Source: Paenibacillus hamazuiensis (GTDB lineage: Bacteria > Bacillota > Bacilli > Paenibacillales > NBRC-103111). Taken from it: a DNA stretch of 64,000 nt. Each line of letters opens with the position of its first letter. The stretch's first letter is position 1. The DNA lies in the NCBI RefSeq assembly GCF_023276405.1, contig NZ_JALRMO010000001.1, positions 5,763,001 through 5,827,000 on the forward strand. The letters are read 5' to 3'. Both the position numbers and the translations under genes were made by a program. Below are positions 1-8,014 of the stretch, one piece after another. The notes beneath the pieces are model-generated. The model was given only the letters and a program-made list of their open reading frames with translations. It did no database searches and was not told the origin of the DNA.

Positions 1-371
1 CCCTGCCGGACCGTGATCGCATCTTTGAGGATATACCTCGCCAGCAGTGCCGTCACCAACGGGTTGGTGGCCATAATCAGCGAGCCGTTCAGCGGCGACG
101 TCGTTTTCATTCCTTCGAAAAACAGCATGTTAAAGCCGAAGATGCCGATAATGCCAAGCAGCACGAACATAGGCCAGTTGGATCTTAGCGCAGCCAAGTT
201 CATCCGTTCTTTGGCGAGCAGCAGGACGAGAATCAGCAAAGCCGCCAGACCGAACCTCCATGCCGCGGCGGCGGGAGCCGAGAAATAATTCACCGCGAAG
301 GCGGCCAGATTAAACGAAGCGCCGATGAACACCGTAACTAAAAGCAGCAAAATATAAGTTTTGATTCGCAT
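1..371 (-). CDS. EamA/DMT-family membrane exporter (partial)
   Basis: The first 123 residues are visible and the gene runs off the left edge of the window. The protein starts MRIKTYILLLL and shows alternating hydrophobic segments with the EamA-type stretches APAAAAWRF and SLIMATNPLVTALLARYIL, typical of the first five-helix repeat of drug/metabolite transporters. A GGAGGG ribosome site lies 7-8 bases before the ATG. Substrate is unknown; the family exports amino acids, metabolites or drugs across the cytoplasmic membrane. It is divergent from a MerR regulator, and both promoters carry the 19-bp spacer on which MerR proteins act, so regulation by that neighbour is likely. Confidence 0.8.
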   Translation of the reverse strand, partial: MRIKTYILLLLVTVFIGASFNLAAFAVNYFSAPAAAAWRFGLAALLILVLLLAKERMNLAALRSNWPMFVLLGIIGIFGFNMLFFEGMKTTSPLNGSLIMATNPLVTALLARYILKDAITVRQ

Positions 372-402
372 GAGAGTCCCTCCTGTTTCGGTAGTAGCTC
401 CC

Positions 403-433
403 AGCTTACAGGTTAGAGCCAAGTAGAAGTCAA
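403..433 (-). promoter_or_regulatory. MerR-type promoter of the EamA gene
   Basis: On the minus strand TTGACT (433-428) and TAAGCT (408-403) are separated by 19 bases, longer than the usual 17. The spacer carries CTTCTA-N6-TCTAAC, matching in position and right half the dyad in the divergent merR promoter. Overlong spacers holding an operator are the hallmark of MerR-activated promoters. Confidence 0.6.
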
Positions 434-481
434 GAGGGATCGGCAGCTTTATTTCAGGCAAGGCGGACCATCGACCGACGC

Positions 482-512
482 TTGACTTAGACCCAGCTCT
501 AAGGTGTATGAT
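482..512 (+). promoter_or_regulatory. MerR-type promoter/operator of merR gene
   Basis: TTGACT (482-487) and TATGAT (507-512) are 19 bases apart, and the perfect dyad CTTAGA-N6-TCTAAG (486-503) fills the spacer. This suggests that the MerR protein encoded just downstream controls its own promoter. Confidence 0.7.
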
Positions 513-549
513 AAGTTCAAAGTCAACCAGGAAAAGGAGCGATGCAGCC

Positions 550-999
550 ATGCTCACCATCAGCCAAGTGTCGGAACGGACGGGATTAACCCCTTATACG
601 CTGCGTTATTACGAGAAAGTCGGCGTGCTGAAGGACCCTCAGCGCAAAGAAGGCGGGGCACGCGCTTATACCGAAAGCGAGGTTTATTTTATTCAATGTC
701 TGAACGGCCTGAAAAAGCTGGGGATGTCGCTGGAGGAAATCACCGAGTTTTTTCGCGACGGGTGTGTGATGGACAAAATACAGCAGGGGGAAGACCCGGC
801 GAATTTAACCCCTTCGTTAAACAAACGGATCGAAATTCTGATGAAGCATCTGGCGAAGCTGGAAGCGAAGCGGCAGGAGCTGGAATCGATTATTTCCCTT
901 ACGGGCGAGCGGCTTGAATTGTACCGGGAGCTGTCCAAGAAAGCCGGGGGAAATGCTCAAGAGACCGCCGATCGAGAATCCGCGGCAGCCTCCGGGTGA
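550..999 (+). CDS. MerR-family transcriptional regulator
   Basis: A 149-residue regulator. An N-terminal winged helix is evident (ISQVSERTGLTPYTLRYYEK, about residues 3-22), followed by the KLGMSLEEI segment of the MerR wing and a long coiled-coil dimerisation helix rich in K, E and L. The ATG at 550 is preferred because AAGGAG lies ten bases upstream and the HTH then begins at the usual distance from the N-terminus; in-frame codons upstream overlap the promoter. No metal-binding cysteine cluster is seen, only one Cys near the start of the coiled coil, so an organic or drug-type inducer is more likely than a metal. It probably regulates itself and the divergent exporter. Confidence 0.85.
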   Translation: MLTISQVSERTGLTPYTLRYYEKVGVLKDPQRKEGGARAYTESEVYFIQCLNGLKKLGMSLEEITEFFRDGCVMDKIQQGEDPANLTPSLNKRIEILMKHLAKLEAKRQELESIISLTGERLELYRELSKKAGGNAQETADRESAAASG

Positions 1000-1004
1000 T
1001 CAGG

Positions 1005-1754
1005 TTATTTTCTCGCCGTAATCATGAAACGCTTTGAATTGGTCTGAATTCCTTTGTTTGTTTGATGCTCTTTGATGAACTTTTCCAATACGGCGAAGTC
1101 ATTCTCATGTTCGCCAAAATCGGGGATAATCGGGGTATGCTTCAGCAGGAAGACAAGATCTTCGTAAGTTTGGAAATATTCCGCTGCATCGTATTCAAAC
1201 GACTGAATATCCATGAATCCCGCTTCCCGCAGCTTGCCTATATATTTATTTTTCAGCGTCCCGTCGGGTTGGTCCAAACTTTGCCCTCTTCCAAAAGCGA
1301 GCTTCAGGTTCTGTTTATCGCCCTCACCGACTTGCTGCGTCAGGAACATGCCGCCATCCGCCATAACTCTGGCCGCTTCTTTCGCATCGAACGGCGCGTG
1401 GCGGCACGACACCACATTGAAAAATCCGTCCGGAAAATGGAGTTTGCCGGAGTCCATCTGCAAAATGCGCACATTGGATTTGCCCGACTTTTCCGCATTG
1501 GCCTTGGCGGCTTCGATCATTCCGCCCGAATTGTCGATTCCGACCAGCAATAAAGCGGCCTCTGCGATAGCAAGCAACGCTTCCCCTCCGCCGGTTCCTA
1601 TATCGAGCAGGATGTCCGACTTTTTGCATCTGCAGGAAACCTCATGGGAAAAATCCCATTTAACCCCCTCCGAGATACATTTAACGCTGTTAAAATTCCA
1701 CCCGTTTAATATTCCGACGCGATCGTAAAATTGTTTCAAATCAAGCTCGTTCAT
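1005..1754 (-). CDS. Class I SAM-dependent methyltransferase
   Basis: 249 residues. The Rossmann-fold SAM-binding motif I is ILLDIGTGGGEALLAIAE (about residues 48-65), followed by VGIDNSGGMIEAAKANAEK (motif II, acidic ribose contact), the motif III region ILQMDSGKLHFPDGFFNVVSC and RVMADGGMFLTQQV after motif IV. This is the UbiE/COQ5-like small-molecule methyltransferase layout; the substrate cannot be deduced. It is the last gene of a co-directional minus-strand run (lipoprotein, DUF4180, methyltransferase), 13 bases after the DUF4180 stop, so co-transcription is likely. The gene converges on merR with only five bases between stop codons. Confidence 0.8.
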   Translation of the reverse strand: MNELDLKQFYDRVGILNGWNFNSVKCISEGVKWDFSHEVSCRCKKSDILLDIGTGGGEALLAIAEAALLLVGIDNSGGMIEAAKANAEKSGKSNVRILQMDSGKLHFPDGFFNVVSCRHAPFDAKEAARVMADGGMFLTQQVGEGDKQNLKLAFGRGQSLDQPDGTLKNKYIGKLREAGFMDIQSFEYDAAEYFQTYEDLVFLLKHTPIIPDFGEHENDFAVLEKFIKEHQTNKGIQTNSKRFMITARK

Positions 1755-1767
1755 TCGTGGCTATCAC

Positions 1768-2133
1768 CTAAACGCTGTGCAGAGCGCGAAGCGCATCCTG
1801 GTTGTTTTCGCAAAAAAACACCTGCTTACCATTGTTGCATTCATAAATAAAATCCTTCAAACTCTTGCTGTTGTACCCGTCAAAATTCCCGACAATGGCA
1901 AGTTTAACATTGTAGTTCACATATTTCTGCAGTATTTCACCCGCCAGTTTGGTTCTTAATTCGAAAAACTCTTCCGGTAAATTCGATTGGTGAATCATTA
2001 TTTTATTGCATTCATGATCATAATTAACAGTAGCCATCAAATCCAACGCATCTTGCACATCGTTTATTAAGATTTCGGAGCTCTCTATAATCGCTACCTT
2101 GGAACCTTTCTGTTGATCGATTGTAATCTTCAT
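1768..2133 (-). CDS. DUF4180 domain protein
   Basis: About 121 residues and the whole protein is one domain. LAGEILQKYVNYNVKLAIVGNF and SKSLKDFIYECNNGKQVFF are characteristic of the DUF4180 family, small cytoplasmic proteins of unknown function found mainly in Firmicutes. I prefer the ATG at 2133 (MKITIDQQ) because GGGTGA lies eight bases upstream and family members begin at this point; ATG codons at 2139 and 2148 are alternatives. It follows the lipoprotein gene with little or no gap and precedes a methyltransferase, suggesting one transcript. Base composition is more AT-rich than the neighbours. Confidence 0.75.
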   Translation of the reverse strand: MKITIDQQKGSKVAIIESSEILINDVQDALDLMATVNYDHECNKIMIHQSNLPEEFFELRTKLAGEILQKYVNYNVKLAIVGNFDGYNSKSLKDFIYECNNGKQVFFCENNQDALRALHSV

Positions 2134-2151
2134 TTCCATTTCACCCATCCA

Positions 2152-3060
2152 TCATTTTTTATCCCCGGCAAGCAGCCGGATCAACTTTTTATTCTCATAG
2201 CGATAATCAGCCGTCGCCGGCTCCGTTTCACCGATCACTCCGATACGGATGGCTCCTGTGTCTTGTGCAGCGCCGGCGTAAACACGATTGCCTGCGGAAA
2301 CCGACTCCACCGCAACTGTTCCCTTTTCTAGCCTGCTTCCCCCGTACGCGTAAATCGTTACATTCGGCGGATACAAATGCAGCCCGGGAAATTGAACGAC
2401 CATTTCGTCTTTTCCGTCCCCGTCCAAATCAGTAATGTGCGGCGCTCCCCATTCCTCAAACGATGTCCATTTATTTTCCGTCCGATCAAATAAGATGTAC
2501 AACCCTCTCCCCGGCCCTTCCGCTTTAAGCTCCAGGCTTCCCAGCAAATAATACGGACCGTCCTTCGCGGGAAAATTGCGGTTCAGCAAATGAAAACTTC
2601 GATTTTCTTCGCTCTGCGGCTCCAAATGGCTGCGGGAAAGCTCGTCAGGCAGCAAGTAACTTTTCCCCGCTATGTCGATGAGTCCCCGCCATATCGTATC
2701 GCCGTTAGGCTGAAGCTGACCCGGCTCCTTATATATGTCCAGCTTAACGGGGCTGCCGTTAAACGAGCCGAACGGGATGGACTTTACCTGTTCCAAGCCG
2801 GGCTGAGGTGCTCGTGCGATAAGTTCGCTCCGTTCGACCGGCATAAATTGCAGCGGGATCTCCATCGGAAAAGCAAACTTCTCGCCCTTCTCCTGAAGCG
2901 TCTGGGTATTGCCCGATTTCGATTCGCTCCCGGACGCGGAAATTGCGCTGCCGTTGCCCGGCAGTTCGGCCGAGGCGGGAACGTTGCGGCTCTCCGGTTC
3001 CTTGCCGCAGGCGGAGAGCAGTAGAGTAAGCAGAAATATCCATAATATTCGGCCGTTCAT
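2152..3060 (-). CDS. Putative lipoprotein with calcium-binding FG-GAP-like motif
   Basis: 302 residues. The N-terminus MNGRILWIFLLTLLLSACGK is a type II signal peptide with lipobox LSAC, so the mature protein should be anchored to the outer face of the membrane. A low-complexity Ser/Gly-rich linker (residues 20-55) precedes a globular domain with DLDGDGKDEMVVQF (about residues 212-225), the calcium-binding loop of FG-GAP/integrin-like repeats. No enzyme motif is visible and the function is unknown. It heads the minus-strand group with DUF4180 and the methyltransferase. Confidence 0.7.
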   Translation of the reverse strand: MNGRILWIFLLTLLLSACGKEPESRNVPASAELPGNGSAISASGSESKSGNTQTLQEKGEKFAFPMEIPLQFMPVERSELIARAPQPGLEQVKSIPFGSFNGSPVKLDIYKEPGQLQPNGDTIWRGLIDIAGKSYLLPDELSRSHLEPQSEENRSFHLLNRNFPAKDGPYYLLGSLELKAEGPGRGLYILFDRTENKWTSFEEWGAPHITDLDGDGKDEMVVQFPGLHLYPPNVTIYAYGGSRLEKGTVAVESVSAGNRVYAGAAQDTGAIRIGVIGETEPATADYRYENKKLIRLLAGDKK

Positions 3061-3170
3061 CGTCTAACGATCCCCTTTGCAAATCCATATACAATATGAC
3101 GGTTGTAATAGCCGAAGTGTTGCATTATCACATGCATCGTGTTTACCGCAAATATCTTAAAGCTTACAAA

Positions 3171-3192
3171 GGGCTGCCGTTTCCGGCAGCCC
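3171..3192 (-). terminator. Terminator after GH42 gene
   Basis: Perfect 9-bp stem GGGCTGCCG/CGGCAGCCC with a four-base loop, just downstream of the beta-galactosidase stop; on the minus strand it is followed by a short T-rich run. Confidence 0.7.
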
Positions 3193-3200
3193 CATCAACA

Positions 3201-5192
3201 TTACGAATCTACAAATTCAACGATGCGGTACTCGTACTTCCCTATCTCCAGTTTTCCCGGCTTGATGCTTTGGCCCGTCAATGCATCGACGCCTTCCTGC
3301 AGGATCGTTACGCTGCCGCCGGCGCCGTCCATGTTGACGACGAACCAATAGCGGCGTCCGTCCGCAATCCGCGGCGCAACGACGGTGCCTTTCGTGACGT
3401 CGGTTCTAAGCTTGACTCCGGCCTCGCGGGCATAATGATCGATGAGCTTCCGGAGCATCTCGTCTCCTTCATCTCCCGCCGGCATGGAGCCGAGCATGAC
3501 GATTTTGCCTTGGCCGCGGCTGTGCTCGGTAATAAACGCTTTGCCCGGCGCGAGGCCTTGCTCCATAACCCCTATCGCCTTCGCTTCCTTCGGCTCGAAG
3601 ATACAGCTCCACAAGCTCAAAGGAGCGGATACGCCGAACGCCCTGCCGATCGTATCGGTACCGTCCATCGGATAAGTATACAGCGTTTCGACGCCGGCGA
3701 AGCGCTCAAGCTCGCCCAATGCGGCATCCGTATGGATCGTGTGATGCTCCGTTCTTCCCCCGCTAAGCGGTCCGATGACCCAGACGCCTCCGTTTTCCAC
3801 AAACTTCAGCGCCCGGTCCCGGTAATCGCCGCTGATGTAATGAATGAACGGCGTGAACAGCAGCTTGTACCCGTCCAGCTCCGCTCCTTCCGGAACGAGG
3901 TCGCGATGAATGCCCATGTGCAAAATCCGCTCGTAAAACGCGGTGACCAGAGCTCTGTGGTTCAGCTTCTTGTGCGGCTCCGTCTTGAGGAACGCCTTCG
4001 CACGGTCCGAATACGTTACCGCCACTTCCGCCTGAGCGGCTTCGGAGCGAACGATGATCGGCTCGATCTCCTTGCGGGCCTGCTCGACTTCGAGCACGTT
4101 CGCGTATCCGACGGTCGGCTTGCCCCATGCGCTGATGACCGATCCGTGAGGCTGCTCGCATCCTGCCCGCTGCTGCCTCCAAAGCCAGTAGCAGAACGCC
4201 TCCGCTCCAAGTGCGTAAGCGGCAACTGCTTCCGCCCTCAAGTATCCGTTCGGATGCGGCTTGGCGTAGCTTTCCAGCGACGCGCTGTGCGACGGGCTCG
4301 TCTCCATAATCCAGAACGGCCGGTCTTTCTTGAAATTCCGCCACAAATCGCAGTTGATGAGATAACCGGGACTGTTGTCGGAAACCGCGTACGTATCGAA
4401 AGACGCAAAATCGAGGTTTTGAAACAGACGTTCGTTGTCCACATGAAACGCTACACTGCTGTTATGCGTGATCGGCGCATCGGAGTATTTGCGGATAATG
4501 GCGGCCTGCTCGTCGGAAAACTCGGCGATTTTTTCCATGGAAAACAGCTGATACATCGTGCGAAGCGAAGAGTTATGCAGAAAAGGCGCCGGCCCCGGCT
4601 GCGGAACCTGCTCGAAGCGGAGATAATATTCGCTCCAGATTTGCGTTCCCCAGGCGTCATTCAGCTTTTCGACCGTTCCGTAGCGCCGCTCGAGCCATTC
4701 GTGCCATAAGCGTTTGCATGTTCCGCACATGCATTCCGCGACATGCGCCTTGAATTCGTTGTCGATCTGCCAGCCGATCACTCCCGGCAAACGTCCGACC
4801 GCTTTGGCGATATGCTCGGTAATGATAGCTGCTTTTTCCCTGAAATAGGGATTGTTCGTGCAAGGGTGCTGCCTCGATCCGTGTCCCATCGTCTGCAGAT
4901 GCTCGTCGACATACATGCGCTCCGGATGGCCGTGCGTGAACCAGATCGGGGGAGTCGGCGTCGGCGTGCACATGACCGTTTCGATGCCGTTCTCGTACAG
5001 CCTGTTGATCACCTTGGCAAAAAATCCGATATCGATGCGTCCTTCCTCCGGCTCCATCGTCGACCAGGCAAACTCGCCTATGCGGACCACATTGATTCCC
5101 GCTTCCTTCATAAGCCGGATATCCTGCTCCATAACCTGTTCGTTCCACAACTCGGGATAATAAGCCGCGCCGTGGTAAAGCTTTTTGCTCAT
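3201..5192 (-). CDS. GH42 beta-galactosidase
   Basis: 663 residues, normal length for glycoside hydrolase family 42. The TIM barrel carries the acid/base glutamate in GWQIDNEF (E146) and the nucleophile in FWIMETSPS (E297). C111 with C154, C156 and C159 (motif ECMCGTC) matches the zinc site of thermostable GH42 enzymes. The trimerisation (A4-type) domain and C-terminal beta domain follow. There is no signal peptide, so the enzyme is cytoplasmic and acts on imported galactosides or pectin/arabinogalactan oligomers. ATG 5192 is preferred over GTG 5195 because GGGAG sits six bases upstream. No transporter or regulator is adjacent. Confidence 0.93.
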   Translation of the reverse strand: MSKKLYHGAAYYPELWNEQVMEQDIRLMKEAGINVVRIGEFAWSTMEPEEGRIDIGFFAKVINRLYENGIETVMCTPTPTPPIWFTHGHPERMYVDEHLQTMGHGSRQHPCTNNPYFREKAAIITEHIAKAVGRLPGVIGWQIDNEFKAHVAECMCGTCKRLWHEWLERRYGTVEKLNDAWGTQIWSEYYLRFEQVPQPGPAPFLHNSSLRTMYQLFSMEKIAEFSDEQAAIIRKYSDAPITHNSSVAFHVDNERLFQNLDFASFDTYAVSDNSPGYLINCDLWRNFKKDRPFWIMETSPSHSASLESYAKPHPNGYLRAEAVAAYALGAEAFCYWLWRQQRAGCEQPHGSVISAWGKPTVGYANVLEVEQARKEIEPIIVRSEAAQAEVAVTYSDRAKAFLKTEPHKKLNHRALVTAFYERILHMGIHRDLVPEGAELDGYKLLFTPFIHYISGDYRDRALKFVENGGVWVIGPLSGGRTEHHTIHTDAALGELERFAGVETLYTYPMDGTDTIGRAFGVSAPLSLWSCIFEPKEAKAIGVMEQGLAPGKAFITEHSRGQGKIVMLGSMPAGDEGDEMLRKLIDHYAREAGVKLRTDVTKGTVVAPRIADGRRYWFVVNMDGAGGSVTILQEGVDALTGQSIKPGKLEIGKYEYRIVEFVDS

Positions 5193-5332
5193 CACATTCT
5201 CCCACCCTGTCTGTTTTTCGCTTCAACCCATTTTACAATAGAGGAATTTTCTTGAATGAGCAACAGGACATTCTTGTTCGGCTTGCACTTTTTTGTAGAT
5301 GAAAAAAACTTCAAAAGAACAGTGAGCACCAT

Positions 5333-5365
5333 TGACATAAACCATCAATGTAACTATATTGGTAT
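5333..5365 (+). promoter_or_regulatory. Promoter and operator of Rrf2 gene
   Basis: TTGACA (5333-5338) with TATATT (5355-5360) forms a sigma-A-like promoter. It overlaps CAATGTAACT-N4-TGGTA (from 5346), a motif that recurs twice upstream of the downstream MFS gene. This suggests autorepression by the Rrf2 protein. Confidence 0.6.
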
Positions 5366-5387
5366 TGTTGAAAGGGGGGAGCGATAC

Positions 5388-5837
5388 GTGGCAGTAGTCA
5401 GCCGATATTCGATAGCGCTTCACATCTTGGCATGGATTGCTGAAATGACAAAAGATAGAGACGAATTTGTCGCCTCGGATCGGATTGCAGCCAGCGTGAA
5501 CACAAGTCCTGTTTTTATTCGCCGCATTTTAGGCTCGCTCGGAAAAGCGCGTTTGGTCATTGTTCAGCACGGTGGAACCGGTGCAGGCTGGAAACTTGCA
5601 AGAAATCCTGACTCTATTACATTACTTGAAGTATACGAAGCAGTTGTTCAAAAACCGCTGTTCGAACTGCATCATAGTACGCCAAACTCCGGATGCATTA
5701 TTGGGAAGGGGATACAGCCTGCATTGAATCCTATTTACAGCAGTGCCGAGGAAGCAATGAAACGACAACTGGCTCAAGTGACGATTGCCGATTTGTTAGA
5801 AGAAACTCTCGTTCAAGGCAACAATAAACAATTATAA
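5388..5837 (+). CDS. Rrf2-family transcriptional regulator
   Basis: 149 residues from a GTG start, chosen because AAAGGGGGGA ends eight bases upstream and Rrf2 proteins begin at this point (MAVVSRYSIALHILAWIA). The winged helix covers residues 5-80, with the recognition segment SVNTSPVFIRRILGSLGKARLV and the wing GGTGAGWKLARNPDSITLLEVYEAV. Only one cysteine (SGCIIGKG) lies in the C-terminal part, so an iron-sulfur cluster is unlikely; it resembles the YwnA/YtcD-like redox or electrophile-sensing branch. It lies upstream of an MFS exporter with the same operator motif, and is presumably the local repressor. Confidence 0.85.
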   Translation: MAVVSRYSIALHILAWIAEMTKDRDEFVASDRIAASVNTSPVFIRRILGSLGKARLVIVQHGGTGAGWKLARNPDSITLLEVYEAVVQKPLFELHHSTPNSGCIIGKGIQPALNPIYSSAEEAMKRQLAQVTIADLLEETLVQGNNKQL

Positions 5838-5880
5838 AGTCCGACCGACAGTATGAGGCTTTGATTACATGCAAAATTTT

Positions 5881-5947
5881 TTTACATTTCAATGTAACTG
5901 AACTGGTATCAATGAGATTTTCCGCTTATCAATGTAACTATTTCGGT
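5881..5947 (+). promoter_or_regulatory. Promoter with two Rrf2-type operators
   Basis: TTTACA (5881-5886) and TGGTAT (5904-5909) are 17 bases apart. CAATGTAACT-N4-YGGTW occurs at 5890 inside the spacer and again at 5930. With the copy at 5346 this makes three copies in this locus, one for the regulator and two for the transporter. Confidence 0.6.
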
Positions 5948-5979
5948 TGTTTTGAAATACTCGAAAGGAGTTCGTGTTT

Positions 5980-7137
5980 ATGAATTATCGTATCCTCGCA
6001 TTAGCCTTGGGCACATTCGCTGTTGGAACGGAGGGTTTCATGATTGCGGGTTTGCTTCCTGCACTGGCTCAAAATTTAAACGTTTCTTTATCCGCCGCAG
6101 GGCAGCTTGTAACTGTTTTTTCAATTGCCTACGCCCTTGGTTCTCCTATTCTAACGACAATGACCGGGCTTGCGGAAAGAAGGCAATTGCTTATGTGGTC
6201 TTTGCTTCTATTCTCCGTTGGAAATTTCCTTTGCGGACTGGCGTCCACGTATTGGGTTCTTCTCTTAGGACGGATCATTACCGCCGCCGGTGCCGGATTA
6301 TTTGCTCCTTCCGCCAATTACACCGCAGCGGCGTTGGTGGATTCCGACAAACGCGGACGTGCGCTTTCCATTGTTATTGGGGGATCGACCGTCGCTCTTA
6401 TATTCGGAGTTCCGTTAGGTACCTGGATTGCTTCGCTTCATGATTGGAGAATGACTTTCTGGATCGTTGGATTTGTGTCGATGTTCGCAGCGGTCGTCAT
6501 TCGTATATTTTTTCCGATTATCGACGCGCCCGCAGTCGTATCCTTGAAAGACCGATTGTCATTCCTGAGGCACCCTTTGATTTTATCCGCTTTATTAACG
6601 TCTTTAACATGGGGGATTGGAGTTTTCATTGTCTATACGTATGTTTCAGACATTTTTGGGCGGCTGGGAGGCACAGGACAAACGATCTCCCTTATGCTTT
6701 TCGTCGCCGGAATCGCCAGCTTCTTCGGTGTCAACTTTGGCGGTTTTTCCGCCGACCGGTTCGGTTCCTCCCGAACCATCGTTCTGGCTCTAGTTTTACT
6801 CCTCATTGCCGTAACGAGCTTATCCATCTTGCATTCGCTGGCGTTCGGATTTGCAGCGATGGCCTTATGGGGCTTCAGCGGATATACGTTCAATCCGGCA
6901 CAACAGCATAGGCTGATCGGATTGTCCGGAAAAAATGCAGGCATTGTCCTCTCTCTGCATAATTCTTTCATCTATTTGGGCAGCGCGCTCGGATCGCTGA
7001 TCGGAGGACTTGTACTGAAATACGGATCCGCTACCGAACTTGGATTCGTGGGAGGGGGATCCGTATTTGCAGCGTTACTCATTTTCGGGGTGAGCTATCG
7101 TTTAGCGAAAGGAGGATCACTGCAGAGTGAAAAATAA
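5980..7137 (+). CDS. MFS drug/metabolite exporter
   Basis: 385 residues with 12 predicted membrane helices, of the DHA1 AraJ/YdhP-like major facilitator group. The helix 2-3 loop motif is atypical (MTGLAERRQLLMWSLLL), and LLGRIITAAGAGLFAPSANYTAAALVDSDKRGRALSIVIGGS carries the conserved helix 4-5 features of drug:H+ antiporters. ATG 5980 follows AAAGGAG by nine bases; the GTG at 5974 is too close. Its position after an Rrf2 gene with shared operators suggests inducible efflux of a toxic or redox-active compound, substrate unknown. It converges on a GntR gene. Confidence 0.85.
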   Translation: MNYRILALALGTFAVGTEGFMIAGLLPALAQNLNVSLSAAGQLVTVFSIAYALGSPILTTMTGLAERRQLLMWSLLLFSVGNFLCGLASTYWVLLLGRIITAAGAGLFAPSANYTAAALVDSDKRGRALSIVIGGSTVALIFGVPLGTWIASLHDWRMTFWIVGFVSMFAAVVIRIFFPIIDAPAVVSLKDRLSFLRHPLILSALLTSLTWGIGVFIVYTYVSDIFGRLGGTGQTISLMLFVAGIASFFGVNFGGFSADRFGSSRTIVLALVLLLIAVTSLSILHSLAFGFAAMALWGFSGYTFNPAQQHRLIGLSGKNAGIVLSLHNSFIYLGSALGSLIGGLVLKYGSATELGFVGGGSVFAALLIFGVSYRLAKGGSLQSEK

Positions 7138-7141
7138 CCCC

Positions 7142-7182
7142 AAAAAAACGAAGCACCCCTTCCATATCGGAGTGGTGCTTCG
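7142..7182 (-). terminator. Terminator after GntR gene
   Basis: Stem CGAAGCACC (7149-7157) pairs with GGTGCTTCG (7174-7182). On the minus strand it is followed by seven T residues, so it ends the GntR transcript and may stop the convergent MFS transcript as well. Confidence 0.8.
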
Positions 7183-7190
7183 ATGAGACG

Positions 7191-7865
7191 TTAGCCGGAT
7201 TGCGATTTCAACACTTCGATCAAATGATGATAATCGTGGACTAAATGGTTGACCATGGCCTCGGACGCTTTATCTTCATTTCTTTGCTTCATCCAGTCGA
7301 ATATTTCTTTATGTTCGTTATAAATGGCCCGGTCCCTGTTCTCGCCTTGAAAATTTAAAACGCGATACAAATGTATACGGGATTTGATGCTGTTTAAATG
7401 TTTTTGCAGCAAATTGTTTCTGCTGAATTGAATAATCAGGTTATGGAATTGAACGTTCAGATCGATGACTTCATCTTTTAAGTAATCCTTTTGCCCGATT
7501 TTTCGGTCCGCCTGCTGTAAAATGTTCTCAATTTCGCCGATCTCATGATCGGACGCTCTTTGGATCGTCAATTTGACGGCTAGCGATTCGAGCGCCATGC
7601 GGCACTGATACACATCCTCAACGTCTTCGACGGTAGGGCTGTAGACGATAACCCTCGATTTCTCGTCCAATAACACAAGTCCTTCATTCTCAAGCGCTCT
7701 TATCGCTTCCCGTATGGGAGTTCGGCTAAGATTCAGCTCTTTGGCGAGCTTGGATTCGACGATTCTTTCGCCCGGCTTATAAACCCCGTCAAGAATCATC
7801 TTTTTAATGGTATGGTACAACTGATCGTAATACGGAACTGGTTTTTTGATAACATACGGCTCCAT
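7191..7865 (-). CDS. GntR-family regulator, FadR (FCD) subgroup
   Basis: 224 residues. The N-terminal winged helix is typical of GntR: LYHTIKKMILDGVYKPGERI, then SKLAKELNLSRTPIREAIR and LENEGLVLL (residues 12-71). The C-terminal all-helical FCD ligand-binding domain (residues 80-215) contains the R-x-x-L-E start and the metal-site histidines expected for the family (FHNLI, HKEIF, HLVHDYHHL). FCD regulators usually sense a carboxylic acid or sugar acid. No catabolic operon adjoins it, so the target is unclear. Confidence 0.87.
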   Translation of the reverse strand: MEPYVIKKPVPYYDQLYHTIKKMILDGVYKPGERIVESKLAKELNLSRTPIREAIRALENEGLVLLDEKSRVIVYSPTVEDVEDVYQCRMALESLAVKLTIQRASDHEIGEIENILQQADRKIGQKDYLKDEVIDLNVQFHNLIIQFSRNNLLQKHLNSIKSRIHLYRVLNFQGENRDRAIYNEHKEIFDWMKQRNEDKASEAMVNHLVHDYHHLIEVLKSQSG

Positions 7866-7980
7866 GACTGCACCCGCTTACTCCAAGCATTTTCCTCATT
7901 ATGAATTCATACGCCTCTATTTTGCAAGAGGAGATTAATCGACCAAGCTCGAAAAGTTTGTCCGCAGCAAAAGTCGTATA

Positions 7981-8000
7981 AAGGGCCGCGGAGGGCCCTT
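7981..8000 (-). terminator. Terminator after selO
   Basis: AAGGGCC/GGGCCCTT hairpin 15 bases beyond the SelO stop on the minus strand. The stem is GC-rich but has only a short T-run, so it is a weaker call. Confidence 0.5.
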
Positions 8001-8014
8001 TTCCAAAATAGGCA

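Noticed and set aside
3096-4709. Long open frame opposite the GH42 gene
   Set aside because: Antisense shadow caused by high GC; no ribosome site and no domain, whereas the minus-strand frame is a complete GH42 enzyme. Similar long antisense frames opposite selO, the ABC exporters, the GH44 gene and the giant SLH gene were rejected for the same reason.
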